From Pseudomonadota bacterium (lineage in GTDB: Bacteria; Pseudomonadota; Alphaproteobacteria; Acetobacterales; Acetobacteraceae), in NCBI GenBank assembly GCA_021780935.1, contig JAJXXT010000071.1, positions 62,001 to 126,000 of the forward strand: 64,000 nt of DNA. Reading direction: 5' to 3'. Below are positions 1 through 8,706 of the stretch, in pieces; within the stretch, counting starts at the first letter, position 1, and the number at the start of each line of letters is the position of its first letter. The notes beneath the pieces are model-generated. The model had not been told where the DNA came from. It worked only from the letters and a program-made list of their open reading frames with translations, and did no database searches. The position numbers were made by a program, and so were the translations under genes.

Positions 1-803
1 ACAAGATCGCGCTGGTGCGCCGGCTCCAGCAGGCGGGCCATATCGTCGGCATGACCGGCGACGGCGTGAACGACGCGCCGGCACTGCGCCAGGCGGAGGT
101 CGGGATCGCGGTCGCCAGCGCCACCGACGTCGCGCGCGCCGCGGCGGGCATCGTGCTCACCTCGCCGGGCCTGGTCGATGCGCTGGCGGCGGTGCGCACC
201 AGCCGCGCCATCTATCAGCGCATGCTGACCTATACGATCAACAAAATCATGAAGACGCTGGAGATCGCGGTTTTTCTCTCGCTCGGCGTCATTCTCACCG
301 GCCAGTTCGTCATCACCCCGCTGCTGATCGTGATGTTGCTGTTCACCAATGATTTCGTGACCATGACGATCGCCACCGACCGCGTGACGCCCTCGCCGAA
401 GCCGGACCGCTGGGATGTGCGTGCGCTGATGACCACCGGTGCCGCCCTTGCCGGCGGTGTGCTGGTGCTGTCCTTCACCGTGTTCTTCGCCGGGCGGGAC
501 TGGCTCGGCCTGCCGCTCGCGCAGTTGCAGACGCTGGTCTTTGTCATGCTGGTCGCGACCGGGCAGGGCAATGTCTACCTGGTGCGCGAGCGCGGCCCGT
601 TCTGGCGCTCCAGGCCCGGCGCGTGGCTGCTCGCCAGCTCCGTCGCCGATCTCGTCGTGGTGGTGGCGATGGCCGCGACAGGTGTGCTGATGGCGGCGGT
701 GAAGCTTTCCCTGCTGCTGGCGCTGCTCGTGGTGGTCGCCTGCTACCTGCTGCTGCTGGACCAGGTGAAACGCTGGCTGTTTGCCCGCCTCGCCTTCGCC
801 TGA
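1..803 (+). CDS. P-type cation ATPase, proton-pump type, C-terminal part (5' end outside window)
   Basis: The frame is open from base 3 and stops at TGA 801-803, so only the last ~267 residues are present. The visible part begins in the P domain, with the hinge motif MTGDGVNDAPALRQAEVGIAV (here MTGDGVNDAP plus the A-E-V-G-I-A-V helix). The TYTINKI and NDFVTMTIATDRV segments are typical of plasma-membrane H+-ATPase (P3A-like) proteins. About five to six hydrophobic helices then follow to the end. Family role: ATP-driven ion (probably proton) export across the inner membrane. The phosphorylated DKTGT aspartate lies upstream of the window. The ion specificity is inference; a P2-type Ca2+/Mg2+ pump is the alternative. 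Confidence 0.85.
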   Translation, partial: KIALVRRLQQAGHIVGMTGDGVNDAPALRQAEVGIAVASATDVARAAAGIVLTSPGLVDALAAVRTSRAIYQRMLTYTINKIMKTLEIAVFLSLGVILTGQFVITPLLIVMLLFTNDFVTMTIATDRVTPSPKPDRWDVRALMTTGAALAGGVLVLSFTVFFAGRDWLGLPLAQLQTLVFVMLVATGQGNVYLVRERGPFWRSRPGAWLLASSVADLVVVVAMAATGVLMAAVKLSLLLALLVVVACYLLLLDQVKRWLFARLAFA

Positions 804-979
804 ACGCGCGGCATCACACTGAGCTGGTGGCGTCGGCGGTTGGACGGGCGTGCTCTGGTTGCGTGGTGTCGCTTGTGGGCAAGATTTTCCACGAGGCGTT
901 TGCGCCGGCGACGCCAAGACGCCACAACCGGCCCGCCGCACGTGCGCCATGGCGTGCCTTTGCACAGGGAGTTCCGCCG

Positions 980-2299
980 ATGCTCGAAACCCGCGCCTGG
1001 GTTCCGCCCGCCAGCGAGGCCTATGTCCAGCAGGTCGCACGCGACGTCGCCGCGCGCGACGCCGACGCCAACGAGCGGCGCCTGCTGGCGCTGGTCGCCG
1101 AGAACCGCGCCATCCACGAGCAGGACTGCGTCAACCTCAACCCCGCCGGCAACGCGATGAACCCGAAGGCGGAGGCGCTGCTTGCCGCCGGCCTCGGCAC
1201 CCGCGCCTCGCTCGGCTATCCCGGCGACAAATACGAAATGGGGCTGGAGGCGGTCGAGCAGATCGAGATCATGGCCGCCGAACTCGCCGCCGAGGTGTTC
1301 GGCGCGCGCTATGTCGAGTTCCGTGTCCCCTCCGGCGGCCTCGCCAATCTCTACGTCTTCATGGCGGTGGCGAAGCCGGGCGATGCCATCATCGCGCCGC
1401 CGCCGTCGATCGGCGGGCATGTGACGCACCATGCCGCGGGGGCGGCCGGGCTCTACGGCGTGGTGACGCACCCGGCACCGGTCGATGCCGATGGCTACAC
1501 CGTCGATGTCGCGAAGCTGCGCGAGCAGGCGCGGGCGGTGCGCCCGAAGCTGATCACCATCGGCGGCAGCCTGAATCTGTTCCCCCACCCGATCGGCGCC
1601 ATCCGCGCAATCGCCGATGAGGTCGGTGCCCATGTGCTGTTCGACGCCGCGCACATGTCCGGCATGATCGCCGGCCGCGCCTGGCAGCAGCCGCTCGCCG
1701 AGGGCGCCCACGCGATGACGATGAGCACCTACAAGAGCCTCGGCGGCCCCGCCGCCGGCCTCGTCGTGACCAACGACGCGGCGCTGGCCGAGCGGCTCGA
1801 CGCCATCGCCTATCCCGGCCTCACCGCTAATTTCGACGCGGCGAAAACCGCGTCCCTGGCGATGGCGCTGCTCGACTGGAAGGTTTTCGGCCGCGACTAC
1901 GCCGCTGCCATGGCCGCCACCGCGAAAGCCCTCGCCGAGGCGCTGGCCCAGCGCGGCATCCCGGTCTTCGCTGCCGCGCGCGGCATGACGACATCGCACC
2001 AGCTTGCCATCGAGGCGGCACGCTATGGCGGCGGCCAGGCGGCGGCGAAGCTGCTGCGCCGTGCCCATGTGCTCACCTGCGGCATCGGGCTGCCGATCGC
2101 GCCGGTCGAGGGCGACACCAACGGCCTGCGCCTCGGCACGCCGGAGATCGTGCGCTTCGGCATGGGCCCCGAGCACATGGCGGAACTCGCCGGCTACATC
2201 GCCGAGGCGCTGGGCGGCAACCGCGCACCCGAGGCGATCGCGCACGACGTCAGCGCCTTCCGCCGGCGCTTCACCACGCTGCGCTACATTCGTGACTAG
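980..2299 (+). CDS. Serine hydroxymethyltransferase-like PLP enzyme
   Basis: 439 residues of fold-type I PLP enzyme. Visible SHMT landmarks are LVAENRAIHEQD near residue 38, the YPGDKYEMG block near 80-88 (SHMT: YPGxRYY), FDAAHMSG at 221-228 (SHMT: VDMAHVAG) and the Schiff-base lysine K252 in STYKSLGGPAAG (SHMT: TTTHKTLRGPRGG). The differences from housekeeping GlyA make a catabolic aldolase or an SHMT variant acting on another beta-hydroxy amino acid plausible. The ATG at 980 was chosen because it starts the conserved region and follows a purine-rich GGGAG. The frame is open much further upstream, but that part has no family similarity. It converges with the PrpF-like gene, and the two stops overlap by 4 bases. 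Confidence 0.78.
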   Translation: MLETRAWVPPASEAYVQQVARDVAARDADANERRLLALVAENRAIHEQDCVNLNPAGNAMNPKAEALLAAGLGTRASLGYPGDKYEMGLEAVEQIEIMAAELAAEVFGARYVEFRVPSGGLANLYVFMAVAKPGDAIIAPPPSIGGHVTHHAAGAAGLYGVVTHPAPVDADGYTVDVAKLREQARAVRPKLITIGGSLNLFPHPIGAIRAIADEVGAHVLFDAAHMSGMIAGRAWQQPLAEGAHAMTMSTYKSLGGPAAGLVVTNDAALAERLDAIAYPGLTANFDAAKTASLAMALLDWKVFGRDYAAAMAATAKALAEALAQRGIPVFAAARGMTTSHQLAIEAARYGGGQAAAKLLRRAHVLTCGIGLPIAPVEGDTNGLRLGTPEIVRFGMGPEHMAELAGYIAEALGGNRAPEAIAHDVSAFRRRFTTLRYIRD

Positions 2300-3441
2300 G
2301 CCTCGGGAATTCTAACCCAGCCCTCCATCAACCGGCGCGCGCTGCGGCTCATCAGCACCTTGCCGACCACCCAGGCATCACCCCGCCGTTGCGCCTGCGC
2401 ACCGACCGCGAGCGTGCCGGAGGGGTGGCCGAAGCGGATGCGCCCCTCTGCATCCGGCGGCGCGATGCGGTTGACCAGCGTGCCCGGCACGGATGCGGCG
2501 GCGGCGATCGCGACCGCCCCTGTGCCGGTCATCGCATGGTGCAGCGCGCCCATGGAGATGATGCGCGCCAGCAGGTCGATGTCGCCGGCGGCGACCGCCC
2601 GGCCGGAGGACGCGGTGTAGGTGGCAGGCGGCGCCACGAAGGCGATCTTGGGCGTGTGCAGCAGGTTTTTCGCGACAACGTCCGCCGCGTTCTCGGCCAT
2701 GCCCATGGCGACCGCACCGGCCACCCGGATCGCCTCGGCCCGGTCGAGCAGCACCCGGTCCGTGTTCACGTCCGGCTGCAACTCCCGCCCCGTGAGGCCC
2801 AGCGTCGCGGCATCGACAAAGACCGTGGGCAGCCCGGCATCGATCAGCGTCGCCTCAACCTGACCAACACCCGCCACAGGCAGCCGGTCGATCACGCGGC
2901 CGGTGGGGAACATCGCGCCGGCCGCGCCGGGGTCGAGAAATGCCAGCCTGATCTCCGCCGCCGGGAAGGTGACGCCGTCCAGTTCAAAATCGCCCTCCTC
3001 CAGCACCTCGCTATCCCGCATCGGCACCTCGGCGATGATGCGCTTGCCGATATTGGCCTGCCAGATGCGCACCGTGGCGCGGCCCTCGGCCGGTGCCGCG
3101 ACCAGGCCCTGCGTGATCGCGAACGGCCCCACCGCGGCGGTGAGGTTGCCGCAATTGCCGGACCAGTCGATCACCGGCCGGTCGATCGCCACCTGGCCGA
3201 ACAGATAGTCCACATCGCAATCCGGCCGCGTGGAGGGGCCGACGATCACGATCTTGCTGGTCGAGGAGGTGGCCGCGCCCATGCCGTCGATCTGCTTGCC
3301 GTAGCGATCCGGGCTGCCGATGACGCGCAGCAGCACACGCTCCCGCGCCGCCCGGTCCGCCGGCAGATCCTCGGCGCGGAAGAACACACCCTTGCTGGTG
3401 CCGCCGCGCATATAGGTGGCGGGGATGCGGAGCTGGGTCAT
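2296..3441 (-). CDS. PrpF-family isomerase/tautomerase (aconitate-isomerase-like)
   Basis: 381 residues. The start MTQLRIPATYMRGGTSKGVF carries the GGTSKG signature of PrpF proteins at residues 13-18, and the catalytic-type cysteine is C97 in SGNCGN. The family covers 2-methylaconitate cis-trans isomerase and 4-oxalomesaconate tautomerase, which move protons in di/tricarboxylic acids. No prpB/C/D genes lie nearby, so a methylcitrate-cycle role is not supported. It is upstream-proximal to the amidohydrolase gene on the same strand (27-base gap), which suggests an operon for degradation of a small carboxylic acid. Substrate unknown. Confidence 0.82.
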   Translation of the reverse strand: MTQLRIPATYMRGGTSKGVFFRAEDLPADRAARERVLLRVIGSPDRYGKQIDGMGAATSSTSKIVIVGPSTRPDCDVDYLFGQVAIDRPVIDWSGNCGNLTAAVGPFAITQGLVAAPAEGRATVRIWQANIGKRIIAEVPMRDSEVLEEGDFELDGVTFPAAEIRLAFLDPGAAGAMFPTGRVIDRLPVAGVGQVEATLIDAGLPTVFVDAATLGLTGRELQPDVNTDRVLLDRAEAIRVAGAVAMGMAENAADVVAKNLLHTPKIAFVAPPATYTASSGRAVAAGDIDLLARIISMGALHHAMTGTGAVAIAAAASVPGTLVNRIAPPDAEGRIRFGHPSGTLAVGAQAQRRGDAWVVGKVLMSRSARRLMEGWVRIPEA

Positions 3442-3468
3442 GCGCGCGGGTGCGTCACGGCCGAGGCC

Positions 3469-4596
3469 TCACCCGTGCCACCACCGCCCGCCCAGGACGA
3501 TCCCCTTGCACGCCAGCCTGCGATCGGTGGTCAGCTTCTCGCCCATCACGTCCTCGAGCTCGAAGCGCCCGGTGTCGAAGTCCAGCACCGTCGCGTCGCC
3601 GAGCAGCCCGGGCTTGAGCGTGCCGCGGTCGGTCAGCCGGATCGCCTTCGCGGGGTTTATCGTCGCCGCGCGCACCACCTCCGGCAGCTTCATGCCGATA
3701 TGCAGCAGCTTGGTCATGGTGGTCAGCAGCTCATAGGCCGGCCCGTCGATCGAGACCGCGTGAACGTCGGACGAGATGACGTCGGGCAGAAACCCGGCCG
3801 CCACCATCTTCATCGCGGTCTCCCAGCCGAAGCTGCCGGCGCCATGGCCGATGTCGAAGATCACGCCGCGCGCCCGCGCCGCCTCCACATCCGCCTGCAC
3901 GCTGCCATCCGGCCGATAGGGCAGGTTGGGGAAGGGGCGGAAGCAATGCGTCAGGATATCGCCCGGCCGCAGCAGCCCCATCACCTCCTGGCGCGAGGGC
4001 GGGGTGTGGTCGAGATGCGCCATCACCGGCAGGCCGGCGGCCTCCGCGACATCGAGCCCGATGCGCAGCGGCTCCGCGCCGAGCACGCCCGAGGTGCCGG
4101 CGCCGACCCGCACCTTGATGCCGACCACGAGGTCCGCGTCGCGCTTCGCAACGGCCAGCGCCAGGCGGGCGTTGAGCAGCCGCAGATCCTGGCTCTCGCC
4201 CACGTTCACCTGCGGGTGAAAGCCGAAGATGCCGGCGAACGAGACATGCAGGAACGGCAGCACCCGCACCTCGGAACGCTCGATGATCAGCTTGCGGAAC
4301 CCGTGCAGCGTGCCCGGCCCCGCCGAGCCCGCGTCCACCAGCGTCGTGCAGCCGCTGATCCGCGCATAGTCGTCGGGCATCACGCCCAGCGAGGTGCCGC
4401 CCCACCAGACATGGGTGTGCAGATCGATCAGCCCCGGCACGACGATGCGCCCGGCGACGTCGCGCGTCTCCTTCGCGGGGCCGAGCCCCGCGCCGACCGC
4501 CGCGACCTTGCCGCCGGTGAAGGCGACGTCGGCGACCTGGTCCATGCCCTGCGCCGGGTCGAGTACGCGGCCGCCCTTGAGAACGAGATCGAACAT
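3469..4596 (-). CDS. Amidohydrolase-superfamily metallohydrolase (deacetylase-like)
   Basis: 375 residues. Dihydroorotase/deacetylase-type layout: H60 and H62 in DLHTHVWW, probable carbamylated K161 in VGIKVRVGAG, H194 (VMAHLDH), H217 (ILTHCF) and D277 (SSDVHA) form a complete binuclear metal site. It resembles the amidohydrolase/deacetylase family (EF_0837/AHA_3915 type). The ATG at 4596 was chosen over upstream codons because MFDLVLKGG is the canonical first strand and a GGGGGAG ribosome site precedes it. It is divergent from the aminotransferase gene at 4680, giving an 83-base shared promoter region. Substrate not predictable; an N-acyl amino acid or cyclic amide would fit the neighbours (amidase, aminotransferase). 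Confidence 0.82.
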   Translation of the reverse strand: MFDLVLKGGRVLDPAQGMDQVADVAFTGGKVAAVGAGLGPAKETRDVAGRIVVPGLIDLHTHVWWGGTSLGVMPDDYARISGCTTLVDAGSAGPGTLHGFRKLIIERSEVRVLPFLHVSFAGIFGFHPQVNVGESQDLRLLNARLALAVAKRDADLVVGIKVRVGAGTSGVLGAEPLRIGLDVAEAAGLPVMAHLDHTPPSRQEVMGLLRPGDILTHCFRPFPNLPYRPDGSVQADVEAARARGVIFDIGHGAGSFGWETAMKMVAAGFLPDVISSDVHAVSIDGPAYELLTTMTKLLHIGMKLPEVVRAATINPAKAIRLTDRGTLKPGLLGDATVLDFDTGRFELEDVMGEKLTTDRRLACKGIVLGGRWWHG

Positions 4597-4679
4597 GCTC
4601 CCCCCTGTTTGCATCCGGTCGCGAGCGTCGCAGTATGAGGAACGGGGCGCAAGGCGCCGGGCGCGCATGGGGGACCAGC

Positions 4680-6047
4680 ATGGATATCGAGCAGCCGACC
4701 AACTCCGCTATCGTCGCTTCCTACCGCGCGCGCACGCCGGGCTCGGCGGCGATGGCGGCCGAGGCACGGGCGCTGCTGCCCAGCGGCATCGCGCACGACG
4801 CGCGCCATCTCGACCCCTATGGCATCTATGTCGAGCGCGCGCTCGGGCCGCACAAATGGGACGTCGATGGCCATCGCTACATCGACTATTTCGGCGGCCA
4901 TGGCGCGCTGATCCTCGGCCATGGCAACGCCCAGGTGAACGCCGCCGTCGCCGCGGCGCAGGCCGATGGCACGCAGTTCGCCGCCAACCACCCGCGCGAG
5001 ATCGCCTGGGCGCGCGCCGTCCAGCGCTTGGTGCCGAGTGCCGAGCGCATCCGCTTCACCTCCTCCGGCACCGAGGCGACGCTGATGGCCGTGCGCCTCG
5101 CCCGCGCCTTCACCGGCCGCGACGGGCTGATCCGCTTCAAGGGCCATTTCCACGGCTGGCACGACCAGATGACCAGCGGCTATTCCAGCCATTTCGACGC
5201 CTCGCCCACCCCCGGCGTGATGAACAGCGTCGCGCATTCCAACATCCTGCTGCACCCCTGGGATATCGACGCGGTGGCCGCGACGCTGGCGCAACGCAGT
5301 GACATCGCCGCCGCGATCCTGGAGCCCACCGGATCGAGCTTCGGCCAGGTGCCGATCCGCCCGGAATTCCTCGCCGCCCTGCGCGAGCTGACCGCAAAGC
5401 ACGGCGTGCTGCTGATCATGGACGAGGTGATCACCGGGTTTCGCGTCTCCGCCGGCGGCGCGCAGGCGCGCTTCGGCGTGCGGCCCGATCTCTCGACCTT
5501 CGCCAAGATCCTCGCCGGCGGCCTGCCGGGTGGTGCGGTCGCCGGGCGCCAGGACATCCTGGCGCAGCTCGATTTCGAGGCGATGAAACAGGCCGGGCGC
5601 GAAAAGATCGGCCATCCCGGCACCTTCAACGCCAACCCGGTCTCCGCCGCCTCCGGCATCGCGGCCCTGACCCAGCTCGCGGAGACGGACGCCGCGGAAC
5701 GGGCGGAGGCGATGGCCGAGCGGCTGCGCGCACGCTGCAACGAGGTGTTTCGTAAACGCAACGTGCCCTGGGCGATGTATGGCACCTCCTCGGGCTTTCA
5801 TACCTGCCTCGCGGCCCCGGCACCCGGCAGCTTCGACCCGTTCGCCAGCAGCATCGAGGCGCTGAAGACGATGCCGGAACGACTCGTCGGCCGGCTGCGC
5901 CTGGCGCTGCTGGTGCATGGCGTGGACACCGGCGGGCGCATCGGCGGCTTTCTCTCCAGCACCCACACCGAGGCCGATGTCGAGGCCACCGCCGCCGCCT
6001 TCGACGCCGCCATCGCCATGCTGCGCGCGGAGGGAGAAATCCCGTGA
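4680..6047 (+). CDS. Class III aminotransferase, glutamate-1-semialdehyde aminomutase-like
   Basis: 455 residues, PLP fold-type I class III. Landmarks: FTSSGTEATLMAVRLAR (127-143, phosphate-binding), FKGHFHGWHD (153-162), the aspartate of DEVITGFR (248-255) that contacts the pyridine nitrogen, and the Schiff-base lysine K276 in STFAKILAGG. Similarity is to HemL-like proteins. The catabolic neighbours and ~30 residues beyond HemL length suggest a transaminase for another substrate rather than heme synthesis. The ATG at 4680 (GGGGGA upstream) is preferred to 4635, because the latter adds a non-conserved tail. The stop overlaps the GTG of the amidase by 4 bases (GTGA), so the two are translationally coupled. 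Confidence 0.82.
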   Translation: MDIEQPTNSAIVASYRARTPGSAAMAAEARALLPSGIAHDARHLDPYGIYVERALGPHKWDVDGHRYIDYFGGHGALILGHGNAQVNAAVAAAQADGTQFAANHPREIAWARAVQRLVPSAERIRFTSSGTEATLMAVRLARAFTGRDGLIRFKGHFHGWHDQMTSGYSSHFDASPTPGVMNSVAHSNILLHPWDIDAVAATLAQRSDIAAAILEPTGSSFGQVPIRPEFLAALRELTAKHGVLLIMDEVITGFRVSAGGAQARFGVRPDLSTFAKILAGGLPGGAVAGRQDILAQLDFEAMKQAGREKIGHPGTFNANPVSAASGIAALTQLAETDAAERAEAMAERLRARCNEVFRKRNVPWAMYGTSSGFHTCLAAPAPGSFDPFASSIEALKTMPERLVGRLRLALLVHGVDTGGRIGGFLSSTHTEADVEATAAAFDAAIAMLRAEGEIP

Positions 6048-7456
6048 GCGACGCCGAAATCGGCTTCATGCCGGCGACCGACATGGCCGCGGCGGTGCGG
6101 GCGAAGCGGCTGTCGCCGGTCGAGATCGTCACCGCGCTAGCGGCCCGCATCGAGCGGCTGGAGCCGCGGATCAACGCCTTCGCCAGCCTCGATATCGACC
6201 GCGCCATGGCCCAGGCGCGCGAGGCGGAGGCGGCGGTGATGGCGTGCCAGGCCACGGGCCCGCTGCACGGCGTGCCGGTCACCATCAAGGACCTCGCCTG
6301 GACCCGCGATTTCCCCACCCAGTTCGGCACCCGCATCATGCAGGGTAACCGCGTGCCGGCCGACACGGTGTTCGTGACACGGCTGGAGGCGGCCGGCGCC
6401 ATCGTGCTGGGCAAGACCACGACCTCGGAGTTCGGCTGGACCGGCGTCAGCCGCTCGCCGCTCACCGGCATCACCAGCAACCCGTGGAAGCCGGGCTACA
6501 ACGCCGGCGCCTCGTCCGCCGGCGCCGGTGCCGCCACGGCGGCCGGCTACGGGCCGCTGCACCAGGGCAGCGACGGCGCCGGTTCGATCCGCATGCCGTC
6601 GCATTTCTGCGGCGTCTATGGCCTCAAGCCGAGCTTCGGCCGCATCCCCTACACGCCGGTCGCGACCGGCGACTTCACCTCCCATATCGGCCCGATGACC
6701 CGCACCGTCGCCGACGCCGCGCTGATGATGGGCGTGATGGCTGGGCCCACGGACGAGGATTTCACCACGCTCGAAAAACTGCCCGCCGATTATACGGGCG
6801 CGCTCGATGACGGCATCGCCGGCGCGCGCATCGCCTGGTCCGCCGATCTCGGCCATGCCCGCGTCGATCCGGAGGTCGCGGCGCTGGTCCGTGCGGCCGC
6901 CGACAATTTCGCCCGCTCGCTCGGCACGGAGCTGCGCGAGGCCCGCATCGAATGGGGTCGCGAGAGCGCGGAGCTCGTGCGTCTATTCTGGCCCGCCCAC
7001 ACCTCCCGCCACGCGCGCTACCTCGCGCAGTGGGAGGCGCAGATGGACCCGGGCCTGGTCGCCTGCGTCCGCCACGGCGCCGGCATGTCGGTGGCCGACT
7101 ACCAGGCGGCGCGCGAGCGCAAATACGCGTTGGTTGCGGCCATCCATGCGGGGTTCCGCGACTATGATTTCCTCATCACCCCCGCGGTTTCGGTCGCCGC
7201 CTTCCCCGCCGAGCGGCTGATCCCCGAGCACTGGCCGCAGCACGACTGGGACTGGCTGCAATGGGCGGAGTTCTCCCACCCGTTCAACATGTCCTGGAAC
7301 CCGGCGGCGAGCCTGCCCTGCGGCTTCACCCGGGAGGGCCTGCCGGTCGGCCTGCAGATCGTCGGCCGGCGCTTCGACGATCTCGGCGTGCTGCGTGCCT
7401 CCCGCGCCTTCGAGCGCGCACTACCCTGGGCCGACAAGCGCCCGCCGCTCGATTGA
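6044..7456 (+). CDS. Amidase-signature family amidohydrolase
   Basis: 470 residues with the Ser-cisSer-Lys triad of the amidase signature family: K82 in VTIKDLAW, a cis-serine in GASSAGAG (around 157-158) and the nucleophile S181 in SDGAGSIRMP. It hydrolyses a C-N amide bond in the cytoplasm. It is shorter on conserved GatA features, and no gatB/gatC lie nearby, so tRNA amidotransferase is unlikely. It starts at GTG 6044, overlapping the aminotransferase stop. The divergent amidohydrolase at 4596 and this pair probably act on one nitrogen-containing substrate (inference). Confidence 0.85.
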   Translation: MSDAEIGFMPATDMAAAVRAKRLSPVEIVTALAARIERLEPRINAFASLDIDRAMAQAREAEAAVMACQATGPLHGVPVTIKDLAWTRDFPTQFGTRIMQGNRVPADTVFVTRLEAAGAIVLGKTTTSEFGWTGVSRSPLTGITSNPWKPGYNAGASSAGAGAATAAGYGPLHQGSDGAGSIRMPSHFCGVYGLKPSFGRIPYTPVATGDFTSHIGPMTRTVADAALMMGVMAGPTDEDFTTLEKLPADYTGALDDGIAGARIAWSADLGHARVDPEVAALVRAAADNFARSLGTELREARIEWGRESAELVRLFWPAHTSRHARYLAQWEAQMDPGLVACVRHGAGMSVADYQAARERKYALVAAIHAGFRDYDFLITPAVSVAAFPAERLIPEHWPQHDWDWLQWAEFSHPFNMSWNPAASLPCGFTREGLPVGLQIVGRRFDDLGVLRASRAFERALPWADKRPPLD

Positions 7457-7460
7457 CGGA

Positions 7461-8141
7461 TTAAGATTGATAAGAAGAACGAAGTTGCGTTATAGTTTCT
7501 TGCACGCAACTAATGATCGCTTTATTCTCAGAAACCCCTATATTATCTAACGTTTCTAAAAACCTCTGTTCCAGATCATCCTGATGCGGGCGGGGCATGC
7601 CGCTGGCTTGACAAAAAAGATCCTGGGATCGTATAATTATTTCCGTAAAATTAACTATTACGCGACAAAATGTAACTTTATTTATGGCGTGTATTTTTGG
7701 AATTTTTTGACGTACTTGCTTTATGCATATCGAAAACCATTCGGACGTATCGTTCGTTAACGAAAGAAAATTCGTGATATCGCTAACGGTGCGGTCATCA
7801 GCGTGACGGGTCCATTCTTGCAAAGGCCCAAATACACTGTCGTGTATCTGCGGAACTTCTGCTTCAGCATTCGAGGTCTTGGCTGGAGACTCTTCTTGAA
7901 TATATGATGACAGTATTATCATACATTTTATCGCATAAGAATTGATCCTTCTGAATTCGGAAGGAAGTAAAATTCGAGCGGCTCGTTCATTTCTTTTTCG
8001 GCGTGTTTCTTCAATATTATACGTTTGACGAATCTGTTTGTTGATTATCCAGACGGTTATAATGGCGCCGACGAATGCGAGAAGCCCAGCTATCAGCGTT
8101 TGCCACGGCTCGATAATGCATAAAATGTGCTTGAACGTCAT
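7461..8141 (-). CDS. Hypothetical membrane-anchored protein, AT-rich, probably transferred
   Basis: 226 residues, family not recognised. One hydrophobic segment near residues 13-35 (TLIAGLLAFVGAIITVWII) is followed by a basic, arginine-rich stretch (about 38-55), so the N terminus is anchored in the membrane with a soluble helical cytoplasmic body. Base composition is strikingly AT-rich, with rare-for-this-genome codons such as TTA and ATA, and differs from both neighbours within a few bases of its ends. The stop lies 4 bases from the amidase stop (convergent). The upstream end runs to the trmO leader. Likely a small horizontally acquired cargo gene; function unknown. Confidence 0.6.
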   Translation of the reverse strand: MTFKHILCIIEPWQTLIAGLLAFVGAIITVWIINKQIRQTYNIEETRRKRNERAARILLPSEFRRINSYAIKCMIILSSYIQEESPAKTSNAEAEVPQIHDSVFGPLQEWTRHADDRTVSDITNFLSLTNDTSEWFSICIKQVRQKIPKIHAINKVTFCRVIVNFTEIIIRSQDLFCQASGMPRPHQDDLEQRFLETLDNIGVSENKAIISCVQETITQLRSSYQS

Positions 8142-8229
8142 CGGGCGCCTACTCGTCGGTCTGCAAATTATGGCAATTCACTGGGCTCGGAGGCATAGAC
8201 CCGACCCTACAGATGGTGAACATAGACTC

Positions 8230-8706
8230 ATGTTAGCAGAATTTCGGCCGATCGGGCACCTCGAAACCCCCTGGGCGACCACCGCCGACTGCCCGCGCAA
8301 CGGCCGCCAGCCCGACCCGCCGCCGGAGTGCCGCGCGGTGGTGGACGAGGCGTTCCGCCCCGGCCTCGCCTCGCTCGACGGGTTCTCCCACCTCATCCTG
8401 CTCTACTGGCTCGACCAGTCGCGCGGCGGCGCGCAGGAGCTGGTGTTCACGCCGCCGTTCGACGACACACCCCGCGGCATCTTCGCCACCCGCGCGCCGC
8501 ATCGGCCGAACCCGATCGGGCTCTCGGTGGTCCGGCTTCTGGGTATCTCGGGCGGGGTCCTGCGCGTCACCTATCTCGACTGCGTCAACAACACGCCGCT
8601 GCTCGACATCAAGCCCTACCTGCCGCGCACGGACAGCGAGCCGGCGGCGGCGATGGGCTGGCTCGCCACGCCGCGCTCGCGGCCCACGACGAAGGAAACG
8701 CCATGA
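8230..8706 (+). CDS. trmO: tRNA (N6-threonylcarbamoyl-A37)-methyltransferase TrmO
   Basis: 158 residues of the TrmO/YaeB (VirR/UPF0066) fold. Family marks visible: FRPIGHLETPW at the start, DGFSHLILLYWLD (about 59-71), GIFATRAPHRPNPIGLSVVRL (about 89-109) and LLDIKPYLPRTD (about 132-143). It uses SAM to methylate t6A37 in tRNA-Thr. The ATG at 8230 was chosen because it begins directly at the first beta strand; the open frame upstream lies in the AT-rich segment. The stop overlaps the next ATG (ATGA at 8703), which couples it oddly to a catabolic oxidoreductase. It lacks the C-terminal extension of E. coli YaeB. Confidence 0.88.
   Translation: MLAEFRPIGHLETPWATTADCPRNGRQPDPPPECRAVVDEAFRPGLASLDGFSHLILLYWLDQSRGGAQELVFTPPFDDTPRGIFATRAPHRPNPIGLSVVRLLGISGGVLRVTYLDCVNNTPLLDIKPYLPRTDSEPAAAMGWLATPRSRPTTKETP

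Noticed and set aside
804..979. Glycine riboswitch before the SHMT-like gene
   Set aside because: No conserved tandem aptamer core could be traced.
743..2245. 500-residue frame opposite the SHMT-like gene
   Set aside because: Shadow of the SHMT-like gene.
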